Source of the DNA: CAVSRC01 sp963762605
Lineage (GTDB): Bacteria; Pseudomonadota; Alphaproteobacteria; Rhizobiales; Kaistiaceae
Direction: 5' to 3'
NCBI GenBank assembly: GCA_963762605.1
Contig: CAVXLJ010000018.1
Location: 124,001-188,000 of the forward strand
DNA length: 64,000 bases
Both the position numbers and the translations under genes were made by a program. The first letter of the stretch is position 1. Each line of letters opens with the position of its first letter. This document shows, piece by piece, positions 16,407 to 24,420 of the stretch. A model generated the notes under the pieces. The model saw nothing but the letters and a program-made list of their open reading frames with translations. It did not search any database and was not told the DNA's origin.

Positions 16407-17465
16407 ATGGACGAGACGGGCATGAATGCGAATGTCGGGGGCGACGTGGTCGAGACCGACGCGATCATCGTCGGCGCGGGGCCGGTGGGCCTGTTCGCCG
16501 TCTTCGAGCTCGGCCTGCTCGATATCCGCTGCGCGCTGATCGACATCCTCGACCGGCCGGGCGGCCAGTGCGCCGAGCTCTATCCCGAGAAACCGATCTA
16601 CGACATTCCCGGCTATCCGGAGATTTCCGGCCAGGGGCTGGTCGAGAAGCTGATGGAGCAGATCCATCCCTTCAAGCCGACCTTCCATCTCTCCCAGATG
16701 GTCGAGACGCTCGCGCGCGAGCCCGACGGGCGCTTCCGCCTGACCACCGATGCCGGCACCACCTTCCTCGGCAAGGTGGTGGTGATCGCGGCGGGCGGCG
16801 GCTCGTTCCAGCCCAAGCGGCCGCCGGTGCCGGGCATCGAGGCCTATGAAGGCACCTCCGTCTTCTATGCGGTGCGCCGCATGGAGGATTACCGCGGCCA
16901 CGACCTGATGGTGGTCGGCGGCGGCGATTCGGCGCTCGACTGGACGCTCAACCTGCAGCCGCTGGCGAAGAGCCTGACGCTCGTCCACCGCCGCGACGAG
17001 TTCCGCGCCGCGCCCGACAGCGTCAACAAGCTGAGGGCGTTGATCGAGGCCGGAAAGGTGAAGCTCGCCATCGGCCAGGTGAGCGGCCTGAAAGGCGAGG
17101 GCGGTCAGGTGAGCCATGCCACGATCAAGGACAAGGCCGGCGCGGAGAGCGATGTCGTTGCCACCCGCATCCTGCCCTTCTTCGGCCTCACCATGAAGCT
17201 CGGGCCGGTCGCCAACTGGGGCATCAATCTCAACGAGAACCTGATTCCCGTGGATACCGAGAAGTTCGCGACCTCGGAGCCGGGCATCTTCGCCATCGGC
17301 GACATCAACACCTATCCGGGCAAGCTCAAGCTGATCCTCTGCGGCTTCCACGAGGCGGCGCTGATGGCCCAGGCCGCGGTGCACATCGTCTTCCCCGAGA
17401 AGAAGGTCGTGTTCCAGTACACGACCTCATCCTCCAGCCTGCAGAAGAAGCTCGGCGTGATCTGA
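16407..17465 (+). CDS. Ferredoxin-NADP+ reductase, thioredoxin-reductase-like type
   Basis: A flavoprotein of about 352 residues. The FAD-binding GAGPVGLFAVFELG motif lies near residue 24, YDIPGYPEISGQGLVEKL is a family signature and the NADP-binding VVGGGDSALDWTLNL is near residue 175. GIFAIGDINTYPGKLKLI places FAD in the C-terminal part. It lacks the CxxC of thioredoxin reductases, which identifies the FNR type 2. It exchanges electrons between NADPH and ferredoxin, and the ferredoxin gene is 1.7 kb upstream. The start is uncertain: GTG 16371, ATG 16407 and ATG 16422 are all in frame. Confidence 0.92.
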   Translation: MDETGMNANVGGDVVETDAIIVGAGPVGLFAVFELGLLDIRCALIDILDRPGGQCAELYPEKPIYDIPGYPEISGQGLVEKLMEQIHPFKPTFHLSQMVETLAREPDGRFRLTTDAGTTFLGKVVVIAAGGGSFQPKRPPVPGIEAYEGTSVFYAVRRMEDYRGHDLMVVGGGDSALDWTLNLQPLAKSLTLVHRRDEFRAAPDSVNKLRALIEAGKVKLAIGQVSGLKGEGGQVSHATIKDKAGAESDVVATRILPFFGLTMKLGPVANWGINLNENLIPVDTEKFATSEPGIFAIGDINTYPGKLKLILCGFHEAALMAQAAVHIVFPEKKVVFQYTTSSSSLQKKLGVI

Positions 17466-17514
17466 GCAAGGGCGAGGAGCGGCGCAGGCGCGACCGCGTC
17501 CTGGAGACCTCTGG

Positions 17515-18300
17515 TCAGGCCGGCAGCACACCCTTCTGGTAGATCGGCATACCAGCAGGCGCCCCTGTCGTGCCGCCATCGACCACGATTTCGGCGGCCT
17601 GAATGCCGGACGCGGCGTCGGAGGCAAGAAACAACACGGCCTCTGCAACCTCCTCGGGCTTGACCATCCGGTGGAGCGGGACGCGGGCGGCCAGCCGCGC
17701 ATGGAGCCGGGCGAGTGCCTCGGGGTCCGGCGCGATCACTTCCCAAATCGGCGTTGCCACTGTCCCCGGCACCACGACGTTGACGCGGAAGCCACGTGGC
17801 GACAGTTCCGACGCAAGGCTCTTGGCCATCGCATGGACCGCGCCCTTGCTCGCTGCATAGGCGGTGCGTCCGGCTGGCCCGATGTTGGCCGAGACCGAGC
17901 CGTTGATGATGATCGAACCGCCATTGGGCATGTGCGGCAGCGCCGCCTGGATAGTCATGAACACGCTGGTGACGTTGACTGAGAGCGTCTCCGCAAAGGC
18001 CGCACGTGTTGCCTTGCCTATCTCGGTGAGGAGGCCCAGTCCGGCATTGGCGAAGACGGCATCAACTGGCCCGAAAGCCTCGTGTGTCCCGGCGAGGGCC
18101 TTTTCCATCGCCTCGTCGTCGGCAACGTCGGCTTCGAAGGCGAGTCCGCCTCCTATTTTGGCGATGGCGCTGTCCAGACGCTCGCGGTTCCGACCGGTGA
18201 TCGCCACCTTCGCGCCCTCGCGGGCGCAGAGCATTGCCGTGGCGAGCCCGATGCCGCTGCTGCCGCCCGTGATGAAGATCGATTTGCCCGCAAGACGCAT
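17515..18300 (-). CDS. Short-chain dehydrogenase/reductase (SDR)
   Basis: A 261-residue classical SDR. TGGSSGIG near residue 12 binds NAD(P), ANAG follows near residue 83, and the catalytic set is Ser in INGSVSANIG with YAASK (Tyr/Lys). It oxidises or reduces a hydroxyl or keto group on an unknown substrate. The start was set at ATG 18300 (MRLAGKSIFITGG), since the upstream extension has no family similarity. It runs convergently with the ferredoxin-NADP reductase gene. Confidence 0.88.
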   Translation of the reverse strand: MRLAGKSIFITGGSSGIGLATAMLCAREGAKVAITGRNRERLDSAIAKIGGGLAFEADVADDEAMEKALAGTHEAFGPVDAVFANAGLGLLTEIGKATRAAFAETLSVNVTSVFMTIQAALPHMPNGGSIIINGSVSANIGPAGRTAYAASKGAVHAMAKSLASELSPRGFRVNVVVPGTVATPIWEVIAPDPEALARLHARLAARVPLHRMVKPEEVAEAVLFLASDAASGIQAAEIVVDGGTTGAPAGMPIYQKGVLPA

Positions 18301-18370
18301 GGCCTTAACCTCGCCGGTCTCGACGCCGGATCGCTCCGCCGGTCGAGAAACGGAATTGGCTCCAGATCGT

Positions 18371-18666
18371 TTATGCCGACACGGTTGCAAGGCCCTTGCG
18401 CAAGTCGTCACGGGTCATGACCGGCACGATGTCGACGGTGGCGTTGGTATTCAGAAACAAGGGTTCGGCGAACTCGACCAACTGCGAAGCATCGGTAAGC
18501 TCGAAGAACATCATTCCAGATCTGACGCCATTCCAGGATCCGAAATACGCGGCCTCGGGCTTAATCTTGGCTATCAGGGCTTCTATGGTTTTTGCAAGCG
18601 AGCCGTCCTTTATCACCTCGTTTCCCTTTTCCACGGGGGCGTCGTGAATTTCATCATCATTCGCAT
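18371..18666 (-). pseudogene. Small conserved protein gene with a frameshift in a G5/C5 tract
   Basis: The start at 18666 encodes MRMMMKFTTP and then runs out of frame. The rest of a coherent protein continues in another frame from the C5 tract (18635-18639): VEKGNEVIKDGSLAKTIEAL, then PEAAYFGSWNGVRSGMMFFEL and a stop at 18371. Joined, these make a typical protein of about 97 residues of an uncharacterised dimeric alpha-beta-barrel-like family. The homopolymer has five Cs where three (or six) would keep the frame. It is either a real inactivation or a consensus error; function unknown. Confidence 0.7.
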
Positions 18667-18716
18667 GGTTTGTCCTATCCGAGTTTCGACGCTGGAACTT
18701 TGTGGGCAAACGGCTA

Positions 18717-19502
18717 TTACGGCCGCCGCCCCTTGATCGCATTGGCGCGGGCAGTCTGCACGATGCGGCCGGCGGCGTCGGTTGGAAGCCGCGACCGCAC
18801 CCTGAGCTTGAGCAGATCGATCTCGCTGTCGGGCAGCGTCTTGAGGACGGCGGCAACGGTGTTCGCGGTTGACGCGAACGCCCAGTAGGCCGCGAAATCC
18901 GCGAAGGTCCGCTGCGCCGTGAATTGCCGTGTCGCCGTCGCCACGAGTCCGCAGCCCGCCCACATCTGCTCCAGGGCCTCGATGCCGGCCGCCAGATAGT
19001 TCGGCGGCCTGAGCGGTGCGAGGCCGATTGCGCTCAGTTCCATCATGACCGGCTCGACGGCAGACCCGCCGCCGGCAATGTCCCAGGCATAGGCCGCAAC
19101 CGTGCCGCCGGGACGGACCACGCGCGCCATCTCGGCGACGCAGTGGGCGGGATTGGGCACGAAGAAGATCACCAGGGCCATGACGGCGGCGTCGAAGCGG
19201 GAAGCGCCGTAGGGAAGCGCCATGGCATCGCCCTTGCGGAACAGCGCGATGCGTCCCGCCGGTCGTGTGCGCGCATAGGCAAGCTGAGGTTCTGCCGGGT
19301 CGATGCCGTGCACCTCGATCGGCGCGCAGCGCTCGACCAGAAGCTCGGTGAAGGCACCGGTGCCGCAGCCGACGTCGAGCCAGCGCGACCCGGGCGCCGG
19401 TTCCAGCCAGTCGAGGAAATCGGCGCCGACCAGCCGGCTCCAGGCCCCAACGGATTGCTCGTAGGTGGCGCCGTCGTCAAAACGGATCATCGCGTCACGC
19501 AT
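18717..19502 (-). CDS. Class I SAM-dependent methyltransferase
   Basis: A 261-residue protein of the UbiE/Methyltransf_11 kind. SAM motif I is WLDVGCGTGAFTELL near residue 41, an acidic residue follows in VHGIDPAEPQLAYAR, and motif II/III are RFDAAVMALVIFFVPN and RVVRPGGTVAAYAWD. It methylates an unknown small molecule. The start was set at ATG 19502 (MRDAMIRFDDGATYEQSVG); a second ATG lies four codons in. The GYD-domain gene ends 66 bases upstream on the same strand, so they may form an operon. Confidence 0.85.
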   Translation of the reverse strand: MRDAMIRFDDGATYEQSVGAWSRLVGADFLDWLEPAPGSRWLDVGCGTGAFTELLVERCAPIEVHGIDPAEPQLAYARTRPAGRIALFRKGDAMALPYGASRFDAAVMALVIFFVPNPAHCVAEMARVVRPGGTVAAYAWDIAGGGSAVEPVMMELSAIGLAPLRPPNYLAAGIEALEQMWAGCGLVATATRQFTAQRTFADFAAYWAFASTANTVAAVLKTLPDSEIDLLKLRVRSRLPTDAAGRIVQTARANAIKGRRP

Positions 19503-19568
19503 GGGCGGTCTCTCTTGTCGGATGGCGATGGGGCAGGCGAGGGCGCTCAAGGCGTCCTTCGCGGCAGG

Positions 19569-19934
19569 TCAGCCCGACCAGATGGCGTCTTCCAGTTGGC
19601 GCGCCGGGCCGGGGGCACGGTATGCCGCGGCGGCCTTGGCCGCCTTTTCGGCGACCGGCTTGAACTCGGCCGGCGTCCACGCCCGCATCGTGGTCTGGTC
19701 GGTGATCGTGCCGGGCGCTGCGGCCGCCATCGCCGCGGCGATCAGCGATTCGGCATCGGGGGCTTCCGCGATGAGCAGGAAGTCGTGGTCGCCAGTGGTG
19801 AAATAGAAGCCGATGAGCTTGCCGCCGGCAGCCTCGACCAGCTTCCGGATCGCAGGCTCGCGATCCTCGGGCGCGCCGAGCAGCCCCTTGATGTGGGCGC
19901 CCGTGAACCTGCCCCGCGTAATCAGCCGGATCAT
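19569..19934 (-). CDS. GYD-domain protein
   Basis: A 121-residue protein with the GYD fold: MIRLITRGRFTGAHIKGLL, then GGKLIGFYFTTGDHDFLLIAEAPD, then ITDQTTMRAWTPAEF. Such small alpha-beta proteins are common in Proteobacteria and have no firm biochemical role. Start ATG at 19934, the last Met before the conserved region. It is upstream of the methyltransferase gene and probably co-transcribed with it. Confidence 0.8.
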   Translation of the reverse strand: MIRLITRGRFTGAHIKGLLGAPEDREPAIRKLVEAAGGKLIGFYFTTGDHDFLLIAEAPDAESLIAAAMAAAAPGTITDQTTMRAWTPAEFKPVAEKAAKAAAAYRAPGPARQLEDAIWSG

Positions 19935-20060
19935 TGTTCCCCTCCTGAGCCCGAAGGCCCACTCGCACGACCCGCGCGAATCTAGGGCAGTTGCTCGTTT
20001 TAGAATTGGAACAGATTGCGTATATCGCGGCCGAGGCGTAGCTTCTGCGGCTCTGGAGCG

Positions 20061-21005
20061 ATGCGTTTTGGGGAAGGGCGCACCGTGGACGATCCGGATT
20101 TCGTTCGCCTGACCCGCAATGTACCGCACCTGACGATCGACGAGGTCGTCGGGCATCCGCGCATGGCGGAAGCGCGCCGGCTTTATGTCGACCGGTTCCT
20201 GGCGATCTACGGCGACGATCCGTTCATGGCGCGGCTGTTGATCGAGACCGGCCGCTACCTCGTCTTCCTGGTGGCGGTGGTGCTTGCCGCCGGCCACGAC
20301 CCGGCGCGGCGCGAGACCTGGTTCACGGTGGGACGTCTCAAGCGCGAGATGGCGGCCTTCGGCATGGTCAGCGATCGTCAGGTCGATCACCTCGTCGCCC
20401 GCCTGTGCGCGGTCGGCTTCATGACGGCCGCGCCGGCCGAAGGCGACCGGCGCGTGCGCATCCTCAGGCCCACCGAAGCCATGCTGCAGCACGACTGTGC
20501 CTGGCTCGCGGCCCACTATGCGCCGATGACGGTGATCGGCCGCTTCGCCGATTACGCGCCGGCCATGCGCCAGGACCCGGCCTACCAGGTCGCGCAGCGG
20601 CGCACCTCCATCGCCTTCCTGCCGTTTTCCGGCAAGCTGCTGGCGATGGCGCCGGAGCTGATGCTGTTCTTCAACCATGCGGCCGGTCACGTCGTGTCCG
20701 CCGCCCTGATCCAGGCGGCGATGGGTGCCGACGACCTGCACGCCGCGGTGCCCTATGGCGATGTCGGCGAGCGCTTCGGCGTGTCGCGCACCCATATCCG
20801 CAAGATCGTCGAGGAGGCCCAGTCGGCGGGCCTGGTGCGCCTGCACGGCCTTGGCGGGCACCGCGTCGAGATCCTGCCGCGTTTCTGGGCGAGCTACGAC
20901 CGAGGCCTTGCCATCGGCATGTTCATCCACGACACCGTGCACGCCGTGACCATCGGCCGGCGGGTGGGTGACATGGCCCGGCCGACGGCCATCGCCGCCG
21001 AATAA
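20061..21005 (+). CDS. Winged-helix protein of unknown function
   Basis: A 314-residue protein I cannot assign to a named family. Two helix-turn-helix-like regions are visible: GRLKREMAAFGMVSDRQVDHLVARL (about residues 94-118), which ends in a PAEGDRRVRILRPT wing, and GDVGERFGVSRTHIRKIVEEAQSAGLV (about 230-256), followed by a short wing. This looks like two winged helices around a helical core, so a DNA-binding regulator is likely. ATG 20061 is preceded by GGAG. It lies directly upstream of the nickel transport operon but has a separate stop and a NikR box between, so a link is only positional. Confidence 0.7.
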   Translation: MRFGEGRTVDDPDFVRLTRNVPHLTIDEVVGHPRMAEARRLYVDRFLAIYGDDPFMARLLIETGRYLVFLVAVVLAAGHDPARRETWFTVGRLKREMAAFGMVSDRQVDHLVARLCAVGFMTAAPAEGDRRVRILRPTEAMLQHDCAWLAAHYAPMTVIGRFADYAPAMRQDPAYQVAQRRTSIAFLPFSGKLLAMAPELMLFFNHAAGHVVSAALIQAAMGADDLHAAVPYGDVGERFGVSRTHIRKIVEEAQSAGLVRLHGLGGHRVEILPRFWASYDRGLAIGMFIHDTVHAVTIGRRVGDMARPTAIAAE

Positions 21006-21038
21006 AGATGCATCGCCGTGCCGTTTGCGTCATTTGAC

Positions 21039-21066
21039 GTATGACAAAGACGCGGATTTTTCATAC
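21039..21066. promoter_or_regulatory. NikR operator, GTATGA-N16-TCATAC
   Basis: GTATGA at 21039-21044 and TCATAC at 21061-21066 are separated by exactly 16 bases, a perfect match to the NikR consensus established in E. coli. It ends 45 bases before the first gene of the nickel transporter operon, which itself encodes nikR. This argues for nickel-dependent autorepression of the whole operon. Confidence 0.9.
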
Positions 21067-21111
21067 GGTAGCTTCTGGTCGGAAAAAACGATCTGAAGGA
21101 ACCCGATCCCC

Positions 21112-22194
21112 GTGCACATCCCCGACGGCTATCTCAGCCCCTCCACTTGCGCCGTTGCCTTCGCCGCGGCGGCGCCGTTCTGGTATGTGGCGGTCAAGCG
21201 GGTGAAGCGCGTGCTGCACAGCAAGGTGGTGCCGCTGCTCGCCGTGGTCTCGGCCTTCAGCTTCGTCGTCATGATGTTCAACCTGCCGATACCGGGAGGG
21301 ACGACGGCGCATGCCGTCGGCATGGCAGTGGCAGCGATCGTGCTGGGACCATCGGCCGCGATCCTGGCGATATCGATTGCGCTGGCGATCCAGGCGCTGT
21401 TCTTCGGTGATGGCGGCATCCTGGCCTTCGGCGCCAACGCCTTCAACATGGCCATCGTCGGCACGCTCACCGCCTGGTTCAGCTATCGACTGATCTCCGG
21501 TGACGCGCCGGTCGGCTCGCTGCGCCGGGTGGTGGCGGCGGCGATCGCCGGCTATCTCGCCATCAACGCGGCAGCGCTCGTCACGGCGCTCGAATTCGGC
21601 ATCCAGCCGGCGCTCTTCCACGACGCCAGCGGCGCGCCGCTCTACGCGCCCTATCCGCTCGCCATAGCGATCCCGGCGATGATGTTTGCCCATCTCACCA
21701 TCGCTGGCGCGGCCGAAGCGATCGTCACCGGCGGTATCGTCGCCTATCTGCAGCGCTCCAATCCGGGCCTGCTGGAAGCGACGATGCGGCGGGCCGGCGG
21801 AAGCGAGCCGATCGCGCCCGTCGGCGGCTGGTTCGCAACCCGACGGCTATGGGCGGGTCTCGGCGTGCTCATGGTAGCGAGCCCCTTGGGGCTGCTCGCC
21901 GCCGGCATCGCCTGGGGCGAGTGGGGCGTGGAGGATTTCCACGACCCGGCGATCCGCGACCAGATCGCCCAGGCATCGGGCAGCATCGCGCCGCCGGAGA
22001 GCGTGCCGCAGGGGCTGCAGCATCTGTCGAGCTTCTGGACGGCACCGATCCCCGACTATGCGCCGCCCTTCATGCATCATGAGGCGTTCGGCTACATCCT
22101 CTCGGCGGTCGTCGGCGCCGGGCTGATCGTTCTCCTCTTCGCCGGGCTGTCGTGGCTGATGCGCCGCGCACGGTCCGGCGAAAGCCGCGCCTGA
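21112..22194 (+). CDS. nikMN: Nickel ECF transporter substrate-binding/accessory fusion (NikM-NikN)
   Basis: A 360-residue membrane protein. It starts (GTG) MHIPDGYLSP; the N-terminal Met-His pair is the metal-capturing element of CbiM/NikM proteins. About seven hydrophobic helices make up the NikM part (residues 1-210). A second part (about 240-360) has two membrane helices flanking an extracytoplasmic loop with GVEDFHDPAIRDQIAQA, corresponding to a NikN/CbiN-like (PDGLE-type) domain fused at the C-terminus. It forms the specificity unit of a group I ECF importer with NikQ and NikO. Nickel rather than cobalt is inferred from the NikR box and nikR gene. Confidence 0.92.
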   Translation: MHIPDGYLSPSTCAVAFAAAAPFWYVAVKRVKRVLHSKVVPLLAVVSAFSFVVMMFNLPIPGGTTAHAVGMAVAAIVLGPSAAILAISIALAIQALFFGDGGILAFGANAFNMAIVGTLTAWFSYRLISGDAPVGSLRRVVAAAIAGYLAINAAALVTALEFGIQPALFHDASGAPLYAPYPLAIAIPAMMFAHLTIAGAAEAIVTGGIVAYLQRSNPGLLEATMRRAGGSEPIAPVGGWFATRRLWAGLGVLMVASPLGLLAAGIAWGEWGVEDFHDPAIRDQIAQASGSIAPPESVPQGLQHLSSFWTAPIPDYAPPFMHHEAFGYILSAVVGAGLIVLLFAGLSWLMRRARSGESRA

Positions 22195-22219
22195 CAGAGC
22201 AGGGGAGACGCGGCCGGCC

Positions 22220-23068
22220 ATGGCAGAGCAATCCTTCGTCCGCCACGGCCGGCACCGAGGCACGTTTCTCGACCGGCTCGCCGGCGGCATGGCCCACGCG
22301 CTTGCCCATGCGCTCGATGCGGAGGATGTCGCGCGCCGCGACGGCTTCCTGCAGACGCTCGATCCGCGCGTGAAGCTCGGCGTCTTCGTTGGCTTCATCG
22401 TGGTTGCCGTCATGGTGAAGTCGCTGCTCGTGCTCGCCGGCCTGTTCCTGGTGGCGGTCGCCCTGGCGCTCACCTCCGGCATCGCGCTTGCCCGGCTGAT
22501 GCGCCAGGTGTGGATCGGCGTGCTCGCCTTCACCGGGCTCATCGCGCTGCCGGCGATCTTCCTGGTGCCCGGCGACACACTCGCCACCCTGCCGCTTCTC
22601 GGCTGGCCGGTGACGCTGCAGGGCGTGAGGAGCGCGGCCTTCCTTCTCGGGCGCTCGGAGACGACCGCGACCTTTGCCCTTGTTCTCATTCTTTCAACGC
22701 CTTGGGCGCATCTCCTCAAGGCGATGCGGGCCTATCGTCTGCCGGTGGTGGTGGTGGTCATCCTCGGCATGACCTATCGCTACGTCTTCGTGCTGCTCAC
22801 CACGGCGGCGCAGATGTTCGAGGCCCGGCAGAGCCGCATGGTCGGCCGCCTCGGCCCAGCCGATCGCCGCCGGCTGGCCACCGCAACGGCCGGTGCGCTC
22901 TTCGCCAAGGCGCTCGACATGAGCAGCGAGGTGCATCTGGCCATGATCTCGCGCGGCTATCGCGGCGAGCCGCGCCTCATCGATGATTTCCGTGTGCGGC
23001 CGCGCGACTGGGCGGCGGCCTGCGGCTTCATCGTCGTTGCCGCTCTGGCTCTGTGGATGCAGACGTGA
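22220..23068 (+). CDS. nikQ: Nickel ECF transporter transmembrane subunit
   Basis: A 282-residue CbiQ/NikQ (EcfT) protein. It has a cytoplasmic N-terminus, hydrophobic helices from about residue 55, and the coupling-helix motifs EARQSRMVGR (about residue 205) and AMISRGYRGEPR (about residue 243), the Ala-Arg-Gly type signatures that touch the ATPase. It starts 26 bases after nikMN and its TGA overlaps the nikO ATG by one base (TGATG), so translation is coupled. Confidence 0.93.
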   Translation: MAEQSFVRHGRHRGTFLDRLAGGMAHALAHALDAEDVARRDGFLQTLDPRVKLGVFVGFIVVAVMVKSLLVLAGLFLVAVALALTSGIALARLMRQVWIGVLAFTGLIALPAIFLVPGDTLATLPLLGWPVTLQGVRSAAFLLGRSETTATFALVLILSTPWAHLLKAMRAYRLPVVVVVILGMTYRYVFVLLTTAAQMFEARQSRMVGRLGPADRRRLATATAGALFAKALDMSSEVHLAMISRGYRGEPRLIDDFRVRPRDWAAACGFIVVAALALWMQT

Positions 23069-23910
23069 TGGACGGATCGCTTCCCCTCCCAATTTCCGAG
23101 ACGCCCGTCTTCGACGTGACGGACGTGCATTACGCCTATCACGAGACGCCGGCGCTCGATGGGCTCAGCCTCACCATCGCGCAGGGGCAGCGCGTCGTGC
23201 TTCTCGGCGCCAATGGCTCGGGCAAGTCGACACTGCTGCGTCTGCTCGACGGGCTCTATTTCCCGGGCCGCGGGCGCATCGAAGCCTTTGGCGTGCCGCT
23301 CAGCGAAGACGGCTTCGCCGACGACGAGACGGCGCTTGCCTTCCGACGCCGCGTCGGCTTCGTCTTCCAGAACCCGGATGTGCAGCTCTTCAACCCGACC
23401 GTCTTCGACGAAATCGCCTTCGGGCCGCTGCAGATGGGCTGGCCCAAGGACGAAGTGCGCCGCCGTGTCGCCGCGGCGCTGGAGGAATTCGCCATCGGTC
23501 CTCTCAAGGACCGCCCGCCGCACCGCCTGTCGGGCGGCGAGAAGAAGCGCGTGGCGCTTGCTTCGGTTCTGGTGCTCGACCCGGAGGTGCTGCTCTTCGA
23601 CGAGCCGACCGCCTCGCTCGATCCGAAGAGCGCCAGCCACCTCATCGATCTTCTGGTGAGGAGCCGCGGTTCGGGGCGTACGGTCGTCACCGCGACCCAC
23701 GACCTCGATATCGTCGAGGACATCGCCGACCATTGCTTCGTGCTGGAATCAGGCCGCGTCATCGCCGAAGGCGCGCCGCACGACATCCTGCACGACGTCG
23801 CGCTGCTCAAGCGCGCCGGGCTCAGCCACGCCCATCTCCATCTGCACGGGGCGCATGTCGCCCACAGCCACCATCATCTGCATCGTGTTGACGCAGAGGA
23901 GGGGCTCTGA
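23068..23910 (+). CDS. nikO: Nickel ECF transporter ATPase
   Basis: A 280-residue ABC ATPase of the CbiO/EcfA kind. Walker A is GANGSGKST (near residue 49), the Q-loop FVFQNPDVQLFNPTV is typical of ECF ATPases, the signature is LSGGEKKRVALAS, Walker B is VLLFDEPTASLD and the switch is ATHD. The last 40 residues are strikingly His-rich (HAHLHLHGAHVAHSHHHLH), an appended metal-binding tail. ATG 23068 overlaps the nikQ stop; an in-frame GTG 15 bases upstream is less likely. Confidence 0.93.
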   Translation: MDGSLPLPISETPVFDVTDVHYAYHETPALDGLSLTIAQGQRVVLLGANGSGKSTLLRLLDGLYFPGRGRIEAFGVPLSEDGFADDETALAFRRRVGFVFQNPDVQLFNPTVFDEIAFGPLQMGWPKDEVRRRVAAALEEFAIGPLKDRPPHRLSGGEKKRVALASVLVLDPEVLLFDEPTASLDPKSASHLIDLLVRSRGSGRTVVTATHDLDIVEDIADHCFVLESGRVIAEGAPHDILHDVALLKRAGLSHAHLHLHGAHVAHSHHHLHRVDAEEGL

Positions 23911-23946
23911 CGTACCGCGCCGAACAGGATTTCGAGGAGACACGCG

Positions 23947-24405
23947 ATGCAACGCATCACCATCACCATCGACGACGATCTGCTCGATGTGGTCGACGCG
24001 CTGACGCGCGAGCGCGGCTATGACAGCCGCTCGGAAGCCTTCCGCGACATCGTGCGCGAGGTTGCCAACCGCGAGCAGACCAAGACCTCGAACGCGCCGT
24101 GCATCGCGGTGCTTGGCTACGTCTTCGACTATGCCACGCGCGATCTGGCGCAACGGCTGACCCGCCTGCAGCACGAGCATCACGACATGTTCGCGGCCAA
24201 TATGCGCGTCCCGCTCGACCACACGAGCTGCCTGGAGGTGTCGGCATTGCGCGGGCCGGCGCAGGCCGTTCAGCACGTCGCCGACGAGATCAGCACCCAG
24301 CGCGGCGTGCGTCACGCCAGCCTGCACGTCATCCCGGTCAAGATTTCGGACCACCCGCACCGCCACGACGCCGACGGCACGCCGCATCAGCACATCCAGG
24401 CGTGA
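23947..24405 (+). CDS. nikR: Nickel-responsive regulator NikR, variant metal site
   Basis: A 152-residue NikR. Residues 1-45 are the ribbon-helix-helix DNA-binding domain (MQRITITIDDDLLDVVDALT); the rest is the ACT-like metal and tetramerisation domain. Numbering matches E. coli NikR. His76 and Cys95 of the square-planar nickel site are present, but His87 and His89 are replaced by Arg87 and Pro89 (MRVPLDHTSCLE). A His-rich tail follows (HPHRHDADGTPHQH). It is the last gene of the nik operon and has a perfect operator upstream of the operon. How it senses nickel with two ligands missing is open. Confidence 0.92.
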   Translation: MQRITITIDDDLLDVVDALTRERGYDSRSEAFRDIVREVANREQTKTSNAPCIAVLGYVFDYATRDLAQRLTRLQHEHHDMFAANMRVPLDHTSCLEVSALRGPAQAVQHVADEISTQRGVRHASLHVIPVKISDHPHRHDADGTPHQHIQA

Positions 24406-24420
24406 GCCGGCAGGGGGCGC

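Noticed and set aside
21006..21111. A cobalamin riboswitch in front of a CbiM-type gene
   Set aside because: The gap is only 106 bases and has no B12-box. It contains a perfect NikR operator instead.
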